Under the pieces are notes generated by a model that made no database searches, was not told the origin of the DNA, and saw only the letters and a list, made by a program, of their open reading frames with translations. Made by a program: the position numbers and the translations under genes. A stretch of 64,000 nucleotides of DNA from JAEUPI01 sp046348365 (GTDB lineage Bacteria; Pseudomonadota; Gammaproteobacteria; Burkholderiales; Burkholderiaceae_C): NCBI GenBank assembly GCA_046348365.1, contig JAXMEL010000002.1, positions 682,001 through 746,000 on the forward strand, written 5' to 3'. Shown one piece after another: positions 8,241-15,882 of the stretch. Every line of letters begins with the position of its first letter. Position 1 is the first letter of the stretch.

Positions 8241-9002
8241 ATGTGCGGCATGCCGTCGCCGCGCACCAGACCCGTTCTCTCGGACGCTCCCCCGGCCGCC
8301 GCCGCCGAGGCCAGGCCGACCGGCCACCCGGTGGTGCGGGCCATCCTCGCGTACCTGCAGGAGCGCCGGCTGCAACCCGGTGACCGGCTGCCGGGCGAGC
8401 GGGCGTTGGCGCAGCAGCTGGGCGTCGGGCGCAATGCGGTGCGCGAGGCGGTCGCCGCGCTCGTTACGCTGCGCATCGTCGAGACGAGGCCGAACTCGGG
8501 CATCTACCTGAAGCGCCTGTCGAGCGAAAGCAGCTTCGAGACGCTGGTGGTGCTGGCCGACCTGGGCGAGCATCCGGACAATGTTCAGATCGCCCAATCG
8601 ACGGAGGTGCGCTCGGCGTTGGAGACCCTTGCCGCCCGGCTGGCCTGCGAGCGGGCCGACGATGCCGATCTGGCCCGGCTCGATGCCGTGCTCGCACAGA
8701 CCGAGGCCACGCTCGCGCGTGGCGGCAACATCGTCGACGATGACACGGCCTTCCACATGGCGTTCGGCGAGTCCACGCACAACAGCGTGCTGGTACGGGT
8801 GCTCAACGCCTTCTATCGGTTGACCGCAGCGCGCCGGCGCGCCTGGTTCGGCAATCCCACGCAGGGCCGGGCATCGGCCACCGAACATCGCCGCATCGTC
8901 GCCGCGCTTCGCGCGCGCGATGCCGAGCGCGCGCAGGCGTTGATCAGCCGCCATATGTCACGCGCGCTGGCGTACTGGCAGCAGGTACTCGGCGACCAAT
9001 AG
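8241..9002 (+). CDS. GntR-family regulator, FadR subfamily (second of two), probable regulator of the reductase operon
   Basis: The protein (about 253 aa) has the GntR winged helix (LQPGDRLPGERALAQQLGVGRNAVREAVAALVTLRIV) and an FCD domain (STEVRSALETLAARLACERA, DTAFHMAFGESTHNSVLVRVL, EHRRIVAALRARDAERAQALISRHM). Two ATGs, at 8241 and 8250, are possible starts; neither has a good Shine-Dalgarno and the N-terminal 30 residues are low-complexity. The palindrome at 9085-9121, 82 bp after its stop, has the TGGT-N3-ACCA core expected for this subfamily and precedes the four-gene reductase operon. It is distinct in sequence from the other GntR protein (4806-5513). Confidence 0.87.
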   Translation: MCGMPSPRTRPVLSDAPPAAAAEARPTGHPVVRAILAYLQERRLQPGDRLPGERALAQQLGVGRNAVREAVAALVTLRIVETRPNSGIYLKRLSSESSFETLVVLADLGEHPDNVQIAQSTEVRSALETLAARLACERADDADLARLDAVLAQTEATLARGGNIVDDDTAFHMAFGESTHNSVLVRVLNAFYRLTAARRRAWFGNPTQGRASATEHRRIVAALRARDAERAQALISRHMSRALAYWQQVLGDQ

Positions 9003-9077
9003 CCCAGCGCGGTGCGCTGCGCTGACGCACAGCGCCTGTTGGGGTTCACCCTAATCACGCACGGCCCAGTGCAGTTC

Positions 9078-9121
9078 TAGTATTGGCCCCACCAAACTGG
9101 TCCTACCAGATTGGTGGGGCC
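9078..9121 (+). promoter_or_regulatory. Nested palindrome, GntR operator in front of the benzoyl-CoA-reductase-like operon
   Basis: A 37-bp dyad is centred on 9103. Outer arms GGCCCCACCA (9085-9094) and TGGTGGGGCC (9112-9121) are perfect. Inner arms CTGGT (9097-9101) and ACCAG (9105-9109) enclose CCT, giving TGGT-N3-ACCA. A TAGTAT hexamer at 9078-9083 directly upstream could be the -10 box; no convincing -35 was found. The inner core is a FadR-type GntR site. The outer arms could also make the transcript fold into a strong hairpin in the 5' leader, 55 bp before the start codon. It resembles the site at 479-493. Confidence 0.6.
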
Positions 9122-9176
9122 GATCGATCCTCTGCGTGCGGGCATCGGCCGACTGCTGGCGGGGAGGAGGTGCCAC

Positions 9177-10337
9177 ATGGACGCTGCCGGTGCGATCGTC
9201 GAGCGCTGTCGCGAGCGCGTCGAGGACGCGTCGTTCGGCTTCGTTCAGGCGTGGAAGCGCGACCATCCGGGCGCCAAGGTGGTCGGCTACTTTCCCGTGT
9301 ACTTCCCGAGCGAGCTGGCGCACGCGGCCGGCATGCTGCCTTTGGCGATCTTCGGCGGCGGCAACCGCATCACGCTGAAGCAGGCCGACGCGCACATGTA
9401 TTCGTTCATGTGCTCGATCTGCAAGTCGACGCTGGAGCTGGCGCTGAGCCATCGCCTGGCCGCGCTCGACCTGTTCGTCGGCACGCCGATCTGCGATGCG
9501 GCGCGCCACATGCCCGGCCTGATGGAGCGCAACCAGGACGGCCTGGCGATCGACATCCTGTACCTGCCCGGCAATCTGCGCACCGAGCTGGCGGTGCCGT
9601 ACCTCGCGCGCGAACTCCAGCGCCTGCGCGAGTTGCTGCAGTCGATCGCCGGCCGGCCGATCACCGACGACGCATTGCGCGCCAGCATCGCGCAATACAA
9701 CGAATGGCGCTCGCTCGTGAACCGGCTCTACGCGTTGCGCCGCCGAGCGCCGTGGCAGTTGTCCGCCGTCGAGTGCTATGCGGTGGTTCGCGCCGGATCG
9801 TTGATGTCCGTCGACGAGCACCTGCCGTTGCTGCGCGACTTCGTCGCTGCCGTCGAGGCGCGCCGCGCACGGTCGCTCGACAAGATCCGCGTCGTCTACG
9901 AGGGCGGGTTCTGCGAGCAACCGCCGCTGGCCTACATCGGCGCTATCGAGGAGGCCTGCTACATCGTCGACGACGACTTCGCCGTCGGCACGCGCCTGAT
10001 CGACGGCGACATCGACGCGAGCGGCGATCCGTTGCTCGCACTCGCCCGGGCCTACCGCGATCACTCAGCCTGCACGCCGGTGCAGCACGACATGCGGCGC
10101 GCCAAATCGGACGCGCTGCTGGCCAAGTTCCGCGCGGCTGGCGCACAGGCGCTGTTGCTGGGGCCAGCCAAGTTCTGCGAACCCGGGCTCGACGACCAGG
10201 TGCATCACTTGAAGCGCGCCGAGAGCGAAGGCATCCCTTGCCTGCAGATGGAGTTCCAGGAGCGAATGAAGGACTTCGACGGCGTGCGCACGCAGACCGA
10301 GACCTTTGCCGAGGCGCTGCTGTTCTACGCCGATTGA
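9177..10337 (+). CDS. bzdN: Benzoyl-CoA reductase-like subunit (bzdN/bcrC type, 2-hydroxyacyl-CoA dehydratase D family)
   Basis: The 386-aa protein belongs to the 2-hydroxyglutaryl-CoA dehydratase component-D family that supplies the active-site subunits of ATP-dependent benzoyl-CoA reductases. Supporting stretches are KVVGYFPVYFPSELAHAAG, the Cys pair MYSFMCSICKSTLELAL for an iron-sulfur cluster, VGTPICDAARHMP, and LLGPAKFCEPGLDDQVH. Length equals that of known BcrC/BzdN. The ATG at 9177 is set by a strong Shine-Dalgarno, GGGGAGGAGG at 9161-9170; an in-frame ATG at 9111 falls in the operator. Four genes follow in the order dehydratase-like, dehydratase-like, activase, activase, as in bzdNOPQ and bcrCBAD. 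The substrate may be another aryl- or alicyclic CoA. Confidence 0.78.
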   Translation: MDAAGAIVERCRERVEDASFGFVQAWKRDHPGAKVVGYFPVYFPSELAHAAGMLPLAIFGGGNRITLKQADAHMYSFMCSICKSTLELALSHRLAALDLFVGTPICDAARHMPGLMERNQDGLAIDILYLPGNLRTELAVPYLARELQRLRELLQSIAGRPITDDALRASIAQYNEWRSLVNRLYALRRRAPWQLSAVECYAVVRAGSLMSVDEHLPLLRDFVAAVEARRARSLDKIRVVYEGGFCEQPPLAYIGAIEEACYIVDDDFAVGTRLIDGDIDASGDPLLALARAYRDHSACTPVQHDMRRAKSDALLAKFRAAGAQALLLGPAKFCEPGLDDQVHHLKRAESEGIPCLQMEFQERMKDFDGVRTQTETFAEALLFYAD

Positions 10338-10351
10338 CGAAAGAGCTAGCC

Positions 10352-11701
10352 GTGACGACAACGACCCCGACCGACGCTCCGACCCAGCCCGCGCCGGCCA
10401 CCCGCGTCGAGGCGAAAGCGTTGGTCAAGAACGCCTTCGCCGACGCGTGGGCGGCCAAGGAGGCCGGGCGCAAGATCGCCTACCTGTTCGTGCTCGGGCC
10501 GGCGGAGATCCTGCGTGCATTCGACATGCACCTGATCTACCCCGAGATCAGCAGCGCCAACATGGCCGCCAAGCGCGCCTCGCTGCCATTCATCCGCAAG
10601 GCTGAGGAGTACGGCTATTCGGCCGACACCTGCTCGTACGTCACCGCCGACGTCGGGCTGTACCTGAGCGGCAACGAGCATCCGCTGGGCCGCTTCCCGC
10701 CGCCCGATCTGGTGGTCAACGACACGCTGTGCAACACCTACTACAAGTGGACCGAGGCGATCCACGACTTCTGGAAATGCCCGGTGTTCACCGTCGATCA
10801 CCCGGTGCGCATCAAGCGCGACGGCGGCTACCCGTACGACATCGAGGCGGTCTACCGCGCCGACGTGCGCTACGTCGTCGAGCAACTGAAGGAGCTGATC
10901 GCCGATTGCGAGACGCTGACCGGACAGCGCTTCGACGAAGACAAGTTCAAGGAAAACCTCGTGCTCGGCAACCGCATGTCCGAGCTGTGGTGCGAGATCA
11001 TCGAGAAGACACGCCACCATCCGTCGCCGTTCGACGCCGTGCTCGACGGCTACGGCTACATGGGAGGCATGAACACGCACAAGGGCACGCCGGAGGGCGT
11101 GACCTATCTCGAGAAGGTCAAGTCCGAACTCGACGCGCGCATCGCGGCCGGTCGTGGCGTGGTGCCCGATGAGCGCTTCCGCCTGCTGTGGATGAGCGCG
11201 CCGTGCTACCCCTACTTCCGCAAGATCCCCGAGATGTTCCACAAGTGGGGCGCGGTGTTCGTCTACACGCCGCAGTTCATGCAGGGCACCCGCGGCACCT
11301 ACCGGCCGCGCATGTACGACCTCGATCGGCCGCTCGAGAGCTACGCCGAGAGCCTGATCGACTACTTTCATGCCCGCAACCCGCGCCAGCCGCCGCAGTG
11401 GTCGATGGGCTGGTGGGGCGGGCGCGACGACGTCGGTAACCAGCTCGACCTGATGCGCCGCTTCGACGCCGACGCGATCGTCTACCACGCGATCAAGAGC
11501 TGTCGCCTCAACTCTGGCGGCTTCGCCGATCTGCGCGAACACGTCAGTCGGCGCGGTGCGCCGATCCTGATGCTCGAGTCCGACATCGCCGACCCGCGCT
11601 TCTTCTCCGAGGCGCAGGTGAAGAACCGCATCGAGGCGTTCATGGAAGCGCTCAACGAACGCAAGTACCACCGCGCCAGTGTGGCGGAGGGCAGCGCATG
11701 A
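10352..11701 (+). CDS. bzdO: Benzoyl-CoA reductase-like subunit (bzdO/bcrB type)
   Basis: The 449-aa protein is the larger dehydratase-family subunit, which with the preceding protein would form the catalytic module reducing the aromatic ring. Features are KIAYLFVLGPAEILRAFDMHLIYPE near the N-terminus, the cysteine motif NDTLCNTYYKWTEA, WMSAPCYPYFRK, and HAIKSCRLNSGG, three cysteines in positions fitting cluster or active-site ligands. The GTG at 10352 is used; the first 25 residues are Thr/Pro/Ala-rich and not conserved, so the true start could be internal. The TGA overlaps the ATG of the activase gene by 4 bp, implying coupled synthesis. It is clearly a paralogue of the other subunit but longer. 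Confidence 0.78.
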   Translation: MTTTTPTDAPTQPAPATRVEAKALVKNAFADAWAAKEAGRKIAYLFVLGPAEILRAFDMHLIYPEISSANMAAKRASLPFIRKAEEYGYSADTCSYVTADVGLYLSGNEHPLGRFPPPDLVVNDTLCNTYYKWTEAIHDFWKCPVFTVDHPVRIKRDGGYPYDIEAVYRADVRYVVEQLKELIADCETLTGQRFDEDKFKENLVLGNRMSELWCEIIEKTRHHPSPFDAVLDGYGYMGGMNTHKGTPEGVTYLEKVKSELDARIAAGRGVVPDERFRLLWMSAPCYPYFRKIPEMFHKWGAVFVYTPQFMQGTRGTYRPRMYDLDRPLESYAESLIDYFHARNPRQPPQWSMGWWGGRDDVGNQLDLMRRFDADAIVYHAIKSCRLNSGGFADLREHVSRRGAPILMLESDIADPRFFSEAQVKNRIEAFMEALNERKYHRASVAEGSA

Positions 11702-12519
11702 GACCGCTGTTTGCAGCCGGCGTCGACTCCGGTTCGACGCAAACCAAAGGCATCGTGATCGACGAGCACCGGCGCATCGTCGGGCGCTCGATCATCGACA
11801 CCGGCGCCAACACCGTGCGCTCGGCCGAGCGCGCATTCGTTGCCGCATTGGCCGACGCAGGGCTAGCGCGCGCCGACATCGCTTACACCGTCGGCACGGG
11901 CTACGGCCGCTACAAGATCAGCTTCGGCGACACACAGATCACCGAGATCACGTGCCATGCCAAGGGCGCGCATTGTGTGTTTCCGGGTACGCGCACCGTG
12001 GTCGACATCGGCGGGCAAGACACCAAGGCCATCCGCGTCGGCGCCGACGGGGAGGTGCTCGACTTCGTGATGAACGACAAGTGCGCCGCGGGCACCGGGC
12101 GCTTCCTCGGCGTCGCTGCGCAGGTGCTCGAGTTGTCGCTCGACGACCTGGGGCCGATCTCGCTGCGCTCGACCCGGCCGGTGGACATCAGCAGCACTTG
12201 CACCGTCTTCGCCGAGAGCGAGATCCTGTCGTACCTGGCGCAGAAGAAGAAGCTGGAGGACGTGCTGATGGGCATGCATCAGGCGATCGCCGGGCGCACC
12301 GCGTCGCTGCTGCGGCGCGTGGGCATGCATGACGAACTGACGTTCACGGGCGGCGTGTCGCGAAACGCCGGCATGGTGCAGGCGCTGACCGAGACGCTCG
12401 GCGTGCAGTTGAACGTCAGCGCCGAATCGCAGTACATAGGCGCGATCGGCGCGGCCGTGTTCGCGTTGGAGCGAGCGATCGAGCGCTCGGCCGCCGGTGC
12501 GGCCGTCGCGCAGGCCTGA
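11698..12519 (+). CDS. bzdP: Benzoyl-CoA reductase-like ATPase/activase subunit (bzdP type, BadF/BadG/BcrA/BcrD family)
   Basis: The 273-aa protein is an ASKHA-fold ATPase that couples ATP hydrolysis to low-potential electron transfer. It has the phosphate-1 loop GVDSGSTQTKG (8-18), the adenosine/phosphate-2 motif DIGGQDTKA (103-111), and two cysteines that hold a [4Fe-4S] cluster between two such subunits, C129 in NDKCAAGTG and C168 in SSTCTVFAESE. At about 270 aa it lacks the extra domain of the 48-kDa BcrA of Thauera, which favours the Azoarcus bzd type. It starts inside the stop of bzdO. Assignment as P rather than Q is by gene order only. Confidence 0.78.
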   Translation: MRPLFAAGVDSGSTQTKGIVIDEHRRIVGRSIIDTGANTVRSAERAFVAALADAGLARADIAYTVGTGYGRYKISFGDTQITEITCHAKGAHCVFPGTRTVVDIGGQDTKAIRVGADGEVLDFVMNDKCAAGTGRFLGVAAQVLELSLDDLGPISLRSTRPVDISSTCTVFAESEILSYLAQKKKLEDVLMGMHQAIAGRTASLLRRVGMHDELTFTGGVSRNAGMVQALTETLGVQLNVSAESQYIGAIGAAVFALERAIERSAAGAAVAQA

Positions 12520-12537
12520 GGCGAAGGGACGGCGGCC

Positions 12538-13356
12538 ATGTTCACGCTCGGCATCGATGTCGGTACCGCAAGCACGCGAGCGGCCGTCGTGGCCGATGGC
12601 CAGCAGCTGCGCGCCTTGCGCAGCGTGCGCACCGGGTCCGACCTCGAAGCGGCGGCCGAACGCGTGCGTGACGAGGTCCTGACGGCCGCGGGCCTGGATC
12701 GCGACCAGGTCGACTACACCGCGAGCACCGGTTTCGGCCGCAGCACGGTGGGCTATCGCGACATCCAGATGACCGACCTCACGGCGCACGGTCAGGGCGC
12801 GCGGTTTCTGTTCCCCGCCACGCGCACCGTGCTCGACATCGGCGCGCAGAGCACGCGCGCGATGCGCATCGCCGCCAGCGGCCAAGTGCAGCTGCTGCGC
12901 ATGAACGACAAGTGCGCGGCCGGCGCCGGCACCTTCCTCGTGCGGGTGGCCAAGTACCTGGAGCTGTCGATCGAGGAAATCGGCGCGCTGGCCGTGGCGG
13001 CCACCGAGCCGCAACAGATCAGCTCGGTGTGCGCGGTGCTGGCGGAGTCGGAGATCATCAACCACGTCACCGCCGGCAAGCGCATCGAGGACATCCTGAA
13101 AGGTGCGATGGTCTCGATCGCTTCCCGTGCGCAGGCGCTGGTCAAGCGCGTGGGCATCGAGCAGGAAGTGACGCTGACCGGCGGCATCGGCCTCAACCCG
13201 GGCATGCGGCTGGCGCTGCAAGAGTGTCTGGGCCAGCCGATCAACTTCGACCTCGAGAAGAGCCCCTATGCAGGCGCCATCGGCGCAGCCGTGCTGGCAC
13301 GTCGGCGGCTCGCGCTGCGGGGTGCCGACGGAACGCGCGCGCCGCTGGCGGCGTGA
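12538..13356 (+). CDS. bzdQ: Second benzoyl-CoA reductase-like ATPase/activase subunit (bzdQ type)
   Basis: The 272-aa paralogue of the preceding gene begins GIDVGTASTRAAV and has both cluster cysteines (C126 in NDKCAAGAG, C165 in SSVCAVLAESE). The adenosine/phosphate-2 region reads DIGAQSTRA instead of DIGGQDTKA, so the two activases are not interchangeable. A single activase of the HgdC type would form a homodimer with one cluster. Two different activases beside two dehydratase-like subunits are the hallmark of class I benzoyl-CoA reductases rather than of 2-hydroxyacyl-CoA dehydratases. An AAGGGA Shine-Dalgarno precedes the ATG. It ends the operon 28 bp before a convergent gene. Confidence 0.78.
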   Translation: MFTLGIDVGTASTRAAVVADGQQLRALRSVRTGSDLEAAAERVRDEVLTAAGLDRDQVDYTASTGFGRSTVGYRDIQMTDLTAHGQGARFLFPATRTVLDIGAQSTRAMRIAASGQVQLLRMNDKCAAGAGTFLVRVAKYLELSIEEIGALAVAATEPQQISSVCAVLAESEIINHVTAGKRIEDILKGAMVSIASRAQALVKRVGIEQEVTLTGGIGLNPGMRLALQECLGQPINFDLEKSPYAGAIGAAVLARRRLALRGADGTRAPLAA

Positions 13357-13384
13357 TGGGCCCGCGACACTCGTCGCCGCCCGA

Positions 13385-14362
13385 TCACTCCTTGATGTTG
13401 GCCTTCTGGATCACCGGCCCCCACTTGTCCAGCTCGCCTCGGATCAGCGTCTCCATCTCTTGCGGCGTCGAGCTGCGCGGCTCGACATTGCGATCGATGA
13501 ACAGTTTGCGCACCTCGGGCCGGGCCACCGCCTTGACGATCGCGGCGTTGAGCTTGGCGGCAATGTCGTCGGGCACCGCGCGCGGCGCCAGCAGGCCGAA
13601 CCACACCACGCTGCTGAAACCGGGAACGTCTTCGGCGATCGCCGGCAGCCCGGGCAGCACGTCGGTGCGCTGCGGCGCCGCGACGCCGATGTAGCGGATC
13701 TTGCCGGCCTGCACCATGGCCGCACCATCGAGGCCGGTGACGAAGGCCATGTGCACCTGGCCACCGGCAAACGCGGTCACCAGCGGCGCGCCGCCGGCAT
13801 AGGGGATGTGCTGGATCTTGGTGCCGGCCAGCTCGTTGAAGAACTCGCTGGTGAGGTGCGAGCTGCCGCCGATGCCGGTGGAGCCGTAGTTCAGACTGGT
13901 GCCCTGCCCCTTGGCCCAGCCGACAAAGTCCTTGACCGTCTTGTGCGGGCTGTCGGCCGCAACGGCGAGGATCATCGGCACCATCACCACGGTCGACAGC
14001 GGCCGGAAGTCCTTGATCACGTCGTACGGCAGCTTGCGCATCAGCGAAGCGGTGACGCTCGGCCCGCTGTTGCCGAACACCAGCGTATAGCCGTCGGATG
14101 GTGCCTTGGCCACGAGGTCGGTGCCCAGCGTGCCGCCGGCGCCGGGCTTGTTCTCGACGACGATCGTCTGGCCGAGCAGCTCCTGCAACGGCTGCTGGAT
14201 CGCACGCGCCAGCTGGTCGGTGGTGCCGCCTGCGGGGTAGGGTACGACGATGCGGATCGGCCGGCTCGGGTATGTGTCCTGGCCCAACGCCAGCGATGCG
14301 AACGCCGCGCCGCACAGACCGACGGCAGCGCCGATGAACCAGCGACGATGGCAGAGCTTCAT
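13385..14362 (-). CDS. Bug/TctC-family periplasmic solute receptor (tripartite tricarboxylate transporter type)
   Basis: The 325-aa precursor has an N-terminal signal peptide (MKLCHRRWFIGAAVGLCGAAF, predicted cleavage after SLALG) and then the Bug signature YPSRPIRIVVPYPAGGTTDQLAR. The ATG at 14362 is preceded by AAGGGG; the longer reading frame has no signal-like N-terminus. No TctA or TctB membrane subunits are in the window, so this is an orphan receptor as is common in Burkholderiales. It is the last gene of the minus-strand ferredoxin-GMC-ALDH-receptor unit and may bind the alcohol, aldehyde or acid that the cluster processes. Confidence 0.88.
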   Translation of the reverse strand: MKLCHRRWFIGAAVGLCGAAFASLALGQDTYPSRPIRIVVPYPAGGTTDQLARAIQQPLQELLGQTIVVENKPGAGGTLGTDLVAKAPSDGYTLVFGNSGPSVTASLMRKLPYDVIKDFRPLSTVVMVPMILAVAADSPHKTVKDFVGWAKGQGTSLNYGSTGIGGSSHLTSEFFNELAGTKIQHIPYAGGAPLVTAFAGGQVHMAFVTGLDGAAMVQAGKIRYIGVAAPQRTDVLPGLPAIAEDVPGFSSVVWFGLLAPRAVPDDIAAKLNAAIVKAVARPEVRKLFIDRNVEPRSSTPQEMETLIRGELDKWGPVIQKANIKE

Positions 14363-14397
14363 GATCGGTGTCCCCTTCCGTTTTCGAACGCTGGTCG

Positions 14398-15882
14398 TCA
14401 CTCCAGTTTCAGCACGACGGCCTTGGTCTGCAGATACTCACGCATGTGCTCGACGCCGCTCTCGCGGCCGAAACCGCTCAGCTTGTAGCCGCCGAACGGG
14501 ATCGCCGGGTCCATCACCTGGTAGCAATTGGCCCACACGGTACCGGTGCGCAGGGCGCGCGCGACCTTGTGGATGGTGTTGACGTTGCGGCTCCACACCC
14601 CGCTGCCGAGACCGTAGCTCGAATCGTTGGCGCGCGCGACCACCTCGTCGAGCGTGTCGAACGGCATGGCGCTGATCACCGGGCCGAAGATCTCCTCGCG
14701 CGCGATGCGCATGTCGTCCTTCACGTCGGCAAACACGGTCGGTTCGACGAAGTAGCCTTTCGCGAGTGCACCCTGCGTCAGGCGCTGCCCGCCGGTGATG
14801 GCGCGCGCGCCCTGTTCGCGGCCCACCTGCAGGTAGCCGGTCACGCGGTCGAGCTGCTCCTCGCTGACCACGGGCCCGAGCTGCGTCGCGGGATCGAGCG
14901 GGTCGCCCACCTTCAGCGTCTTGGCGTGCGCAGCGACGCGTTGGATGAACTCCTCGTAAATCGGTCGCTGCACGTACAGCCGCGTGCCGGCCGAGCAGAT
15001 CTGGCCCGAGTTCTGGAACACGGCCATTGCTGCGCCGGGCACGGCGGCATCGAGGTCGGCGTCGGCGAACACGATGTCGGGGCTCTTGCCTCCGAGCTCC
15101 ATGCTCATGCGCTTCATGTTAGCGGCGGCGGCGCGCACGATCTGCTGGCCCACTGAGGTGCTGCCGGTGAACGCGATCTTGTCGACGCCCGGGTGTTCGG
15201 CGAGCGCGGCGCCGGCATCGCCGAACCCGGTGACGACGTTGACCACGCCGGGCGGGACGCCGGCTTCGATGCACAGTTCGGCCAAGCGCAGCGGCGACAG
15301 CGGCGCCTGCTCGGCCGGCTTGAGCACGACGGTGCAACCCGCCGCGAGCACCGGGCACAGCTTCCAGATCGCCAGCCCGACGGGTCCGTTCCACGGGTTG
15401 ATCGCGCCGACGACGCCGACCGGCTCCTTGAGCGTGTAGCAGAAGTAGTCGCCCGGCGCCGAGTTCGGGATCGTGTCGCCCTGCGTGCTGGTGGCCAGGC
15501 CGGCGTAGTAGCGCAGCAGCCCGATCGCGCGGCGGCGGCCGAGCGTGGTGCGCGAGATCGGGCCGCCCATGTCGAGCGTATCGAGCAGCGCCAGCTCGTC
15601 GTAGTGCTTCTCCACCAGATCCGCGAGTTTCAGCATCACCTGCTGGCGGTCGAACGGCTTGAAGCGGCTCCATTCGCCTTCGAAGGCGCGCCGCGCAGCG
15701 GCCACCGCGACGTCGATGTCTTCCTTGCCGGCCTGTGCCACGCGGGCCAGCACCTCGCCATTGCGCGGACTGACGGTGTCGAAGGTCTTGCCCGACAGCG
15801 CGGGCTGCGGGCGGCCGTCGATGAACAGGCCCTTGACCTGACCGTCGAGAAACGCGGGACGCAACCGTTCGGGGGCGTTCAT
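14398..15882 (-). CDS. NAD(P)+-dependent aldehyde dehydrogenase
   Basis: The 494-aa ALDH-superfamily enzyme oxidises an aldehyde to the acid. Motifs visible are INPWNGPVGLAIWKLCPVLAAGCTVVLKPAE (cofactor and N-region), FTGSTSVGQQI, the catalytic Glu in MELGGKSPDIVF, and the catalytic Cys in FQNSGQICSAGTRLY. The start ATG overlaps the TGA of the GMC oxidoreductase gene by 4 bp, so alcohol and aldehyde oxidation are probably coupled. The betaine/aryl aldehyde branch is likely from overall pattern; the substrate is unknown. Confidence 0.9.
   Translation of the reverse strand: MNAPERLRPAFLDGQVKGLFIDGRPQPALSGKTFDTVSPRNGEVLARVAQAGKEDIDVAVAAARRAFEGEWSRFKPFDRQQVMLKLADLVEKHYDELALLDTLDMGGPISRTTLGRRRAIGLLRYYAGLATSTQGDTIPNSAPGDYFCYTLKEPVGVVGAINPWNGPVGLAIWKLCPVLAAGCTVVLKPAEQAPLSPLRLAELCIEAGVPPGVVNVVTGFGDAGAALAEHPGVDKIAFTGSTSVGQQIVRAAAANMKRMSMELGGKSPDIVFADADLDAAVPGAAMAVFQNSGQICSAGTRLYVQRPIYEEFIQRVAAHAKTLKVGDPLDPATQLGPVVSEEQLDRVTGYLQVGREQGARAITGGQRLTQGALAKGYFVEPTVFADVKDDMRIAREEIFGPVISAMPFDTLDEVVARANDSSYGLGSGVWSRNVNTIHKVARALRTGTVWANCYQVMDPAIPFGGYKLSGFGRESGVEHMREYLQTKAVVLKLE

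Noticed and set aside
9177..13356. A 2-hydroxyacyl-CoA dehydratase (HgdAB plus HgdC)
   Set aside because: Those systems normally have one activase gene. Two different activases next to two dehydratase-like subunits fit a benzoyl-CoA reductase type better, though the family is shared.
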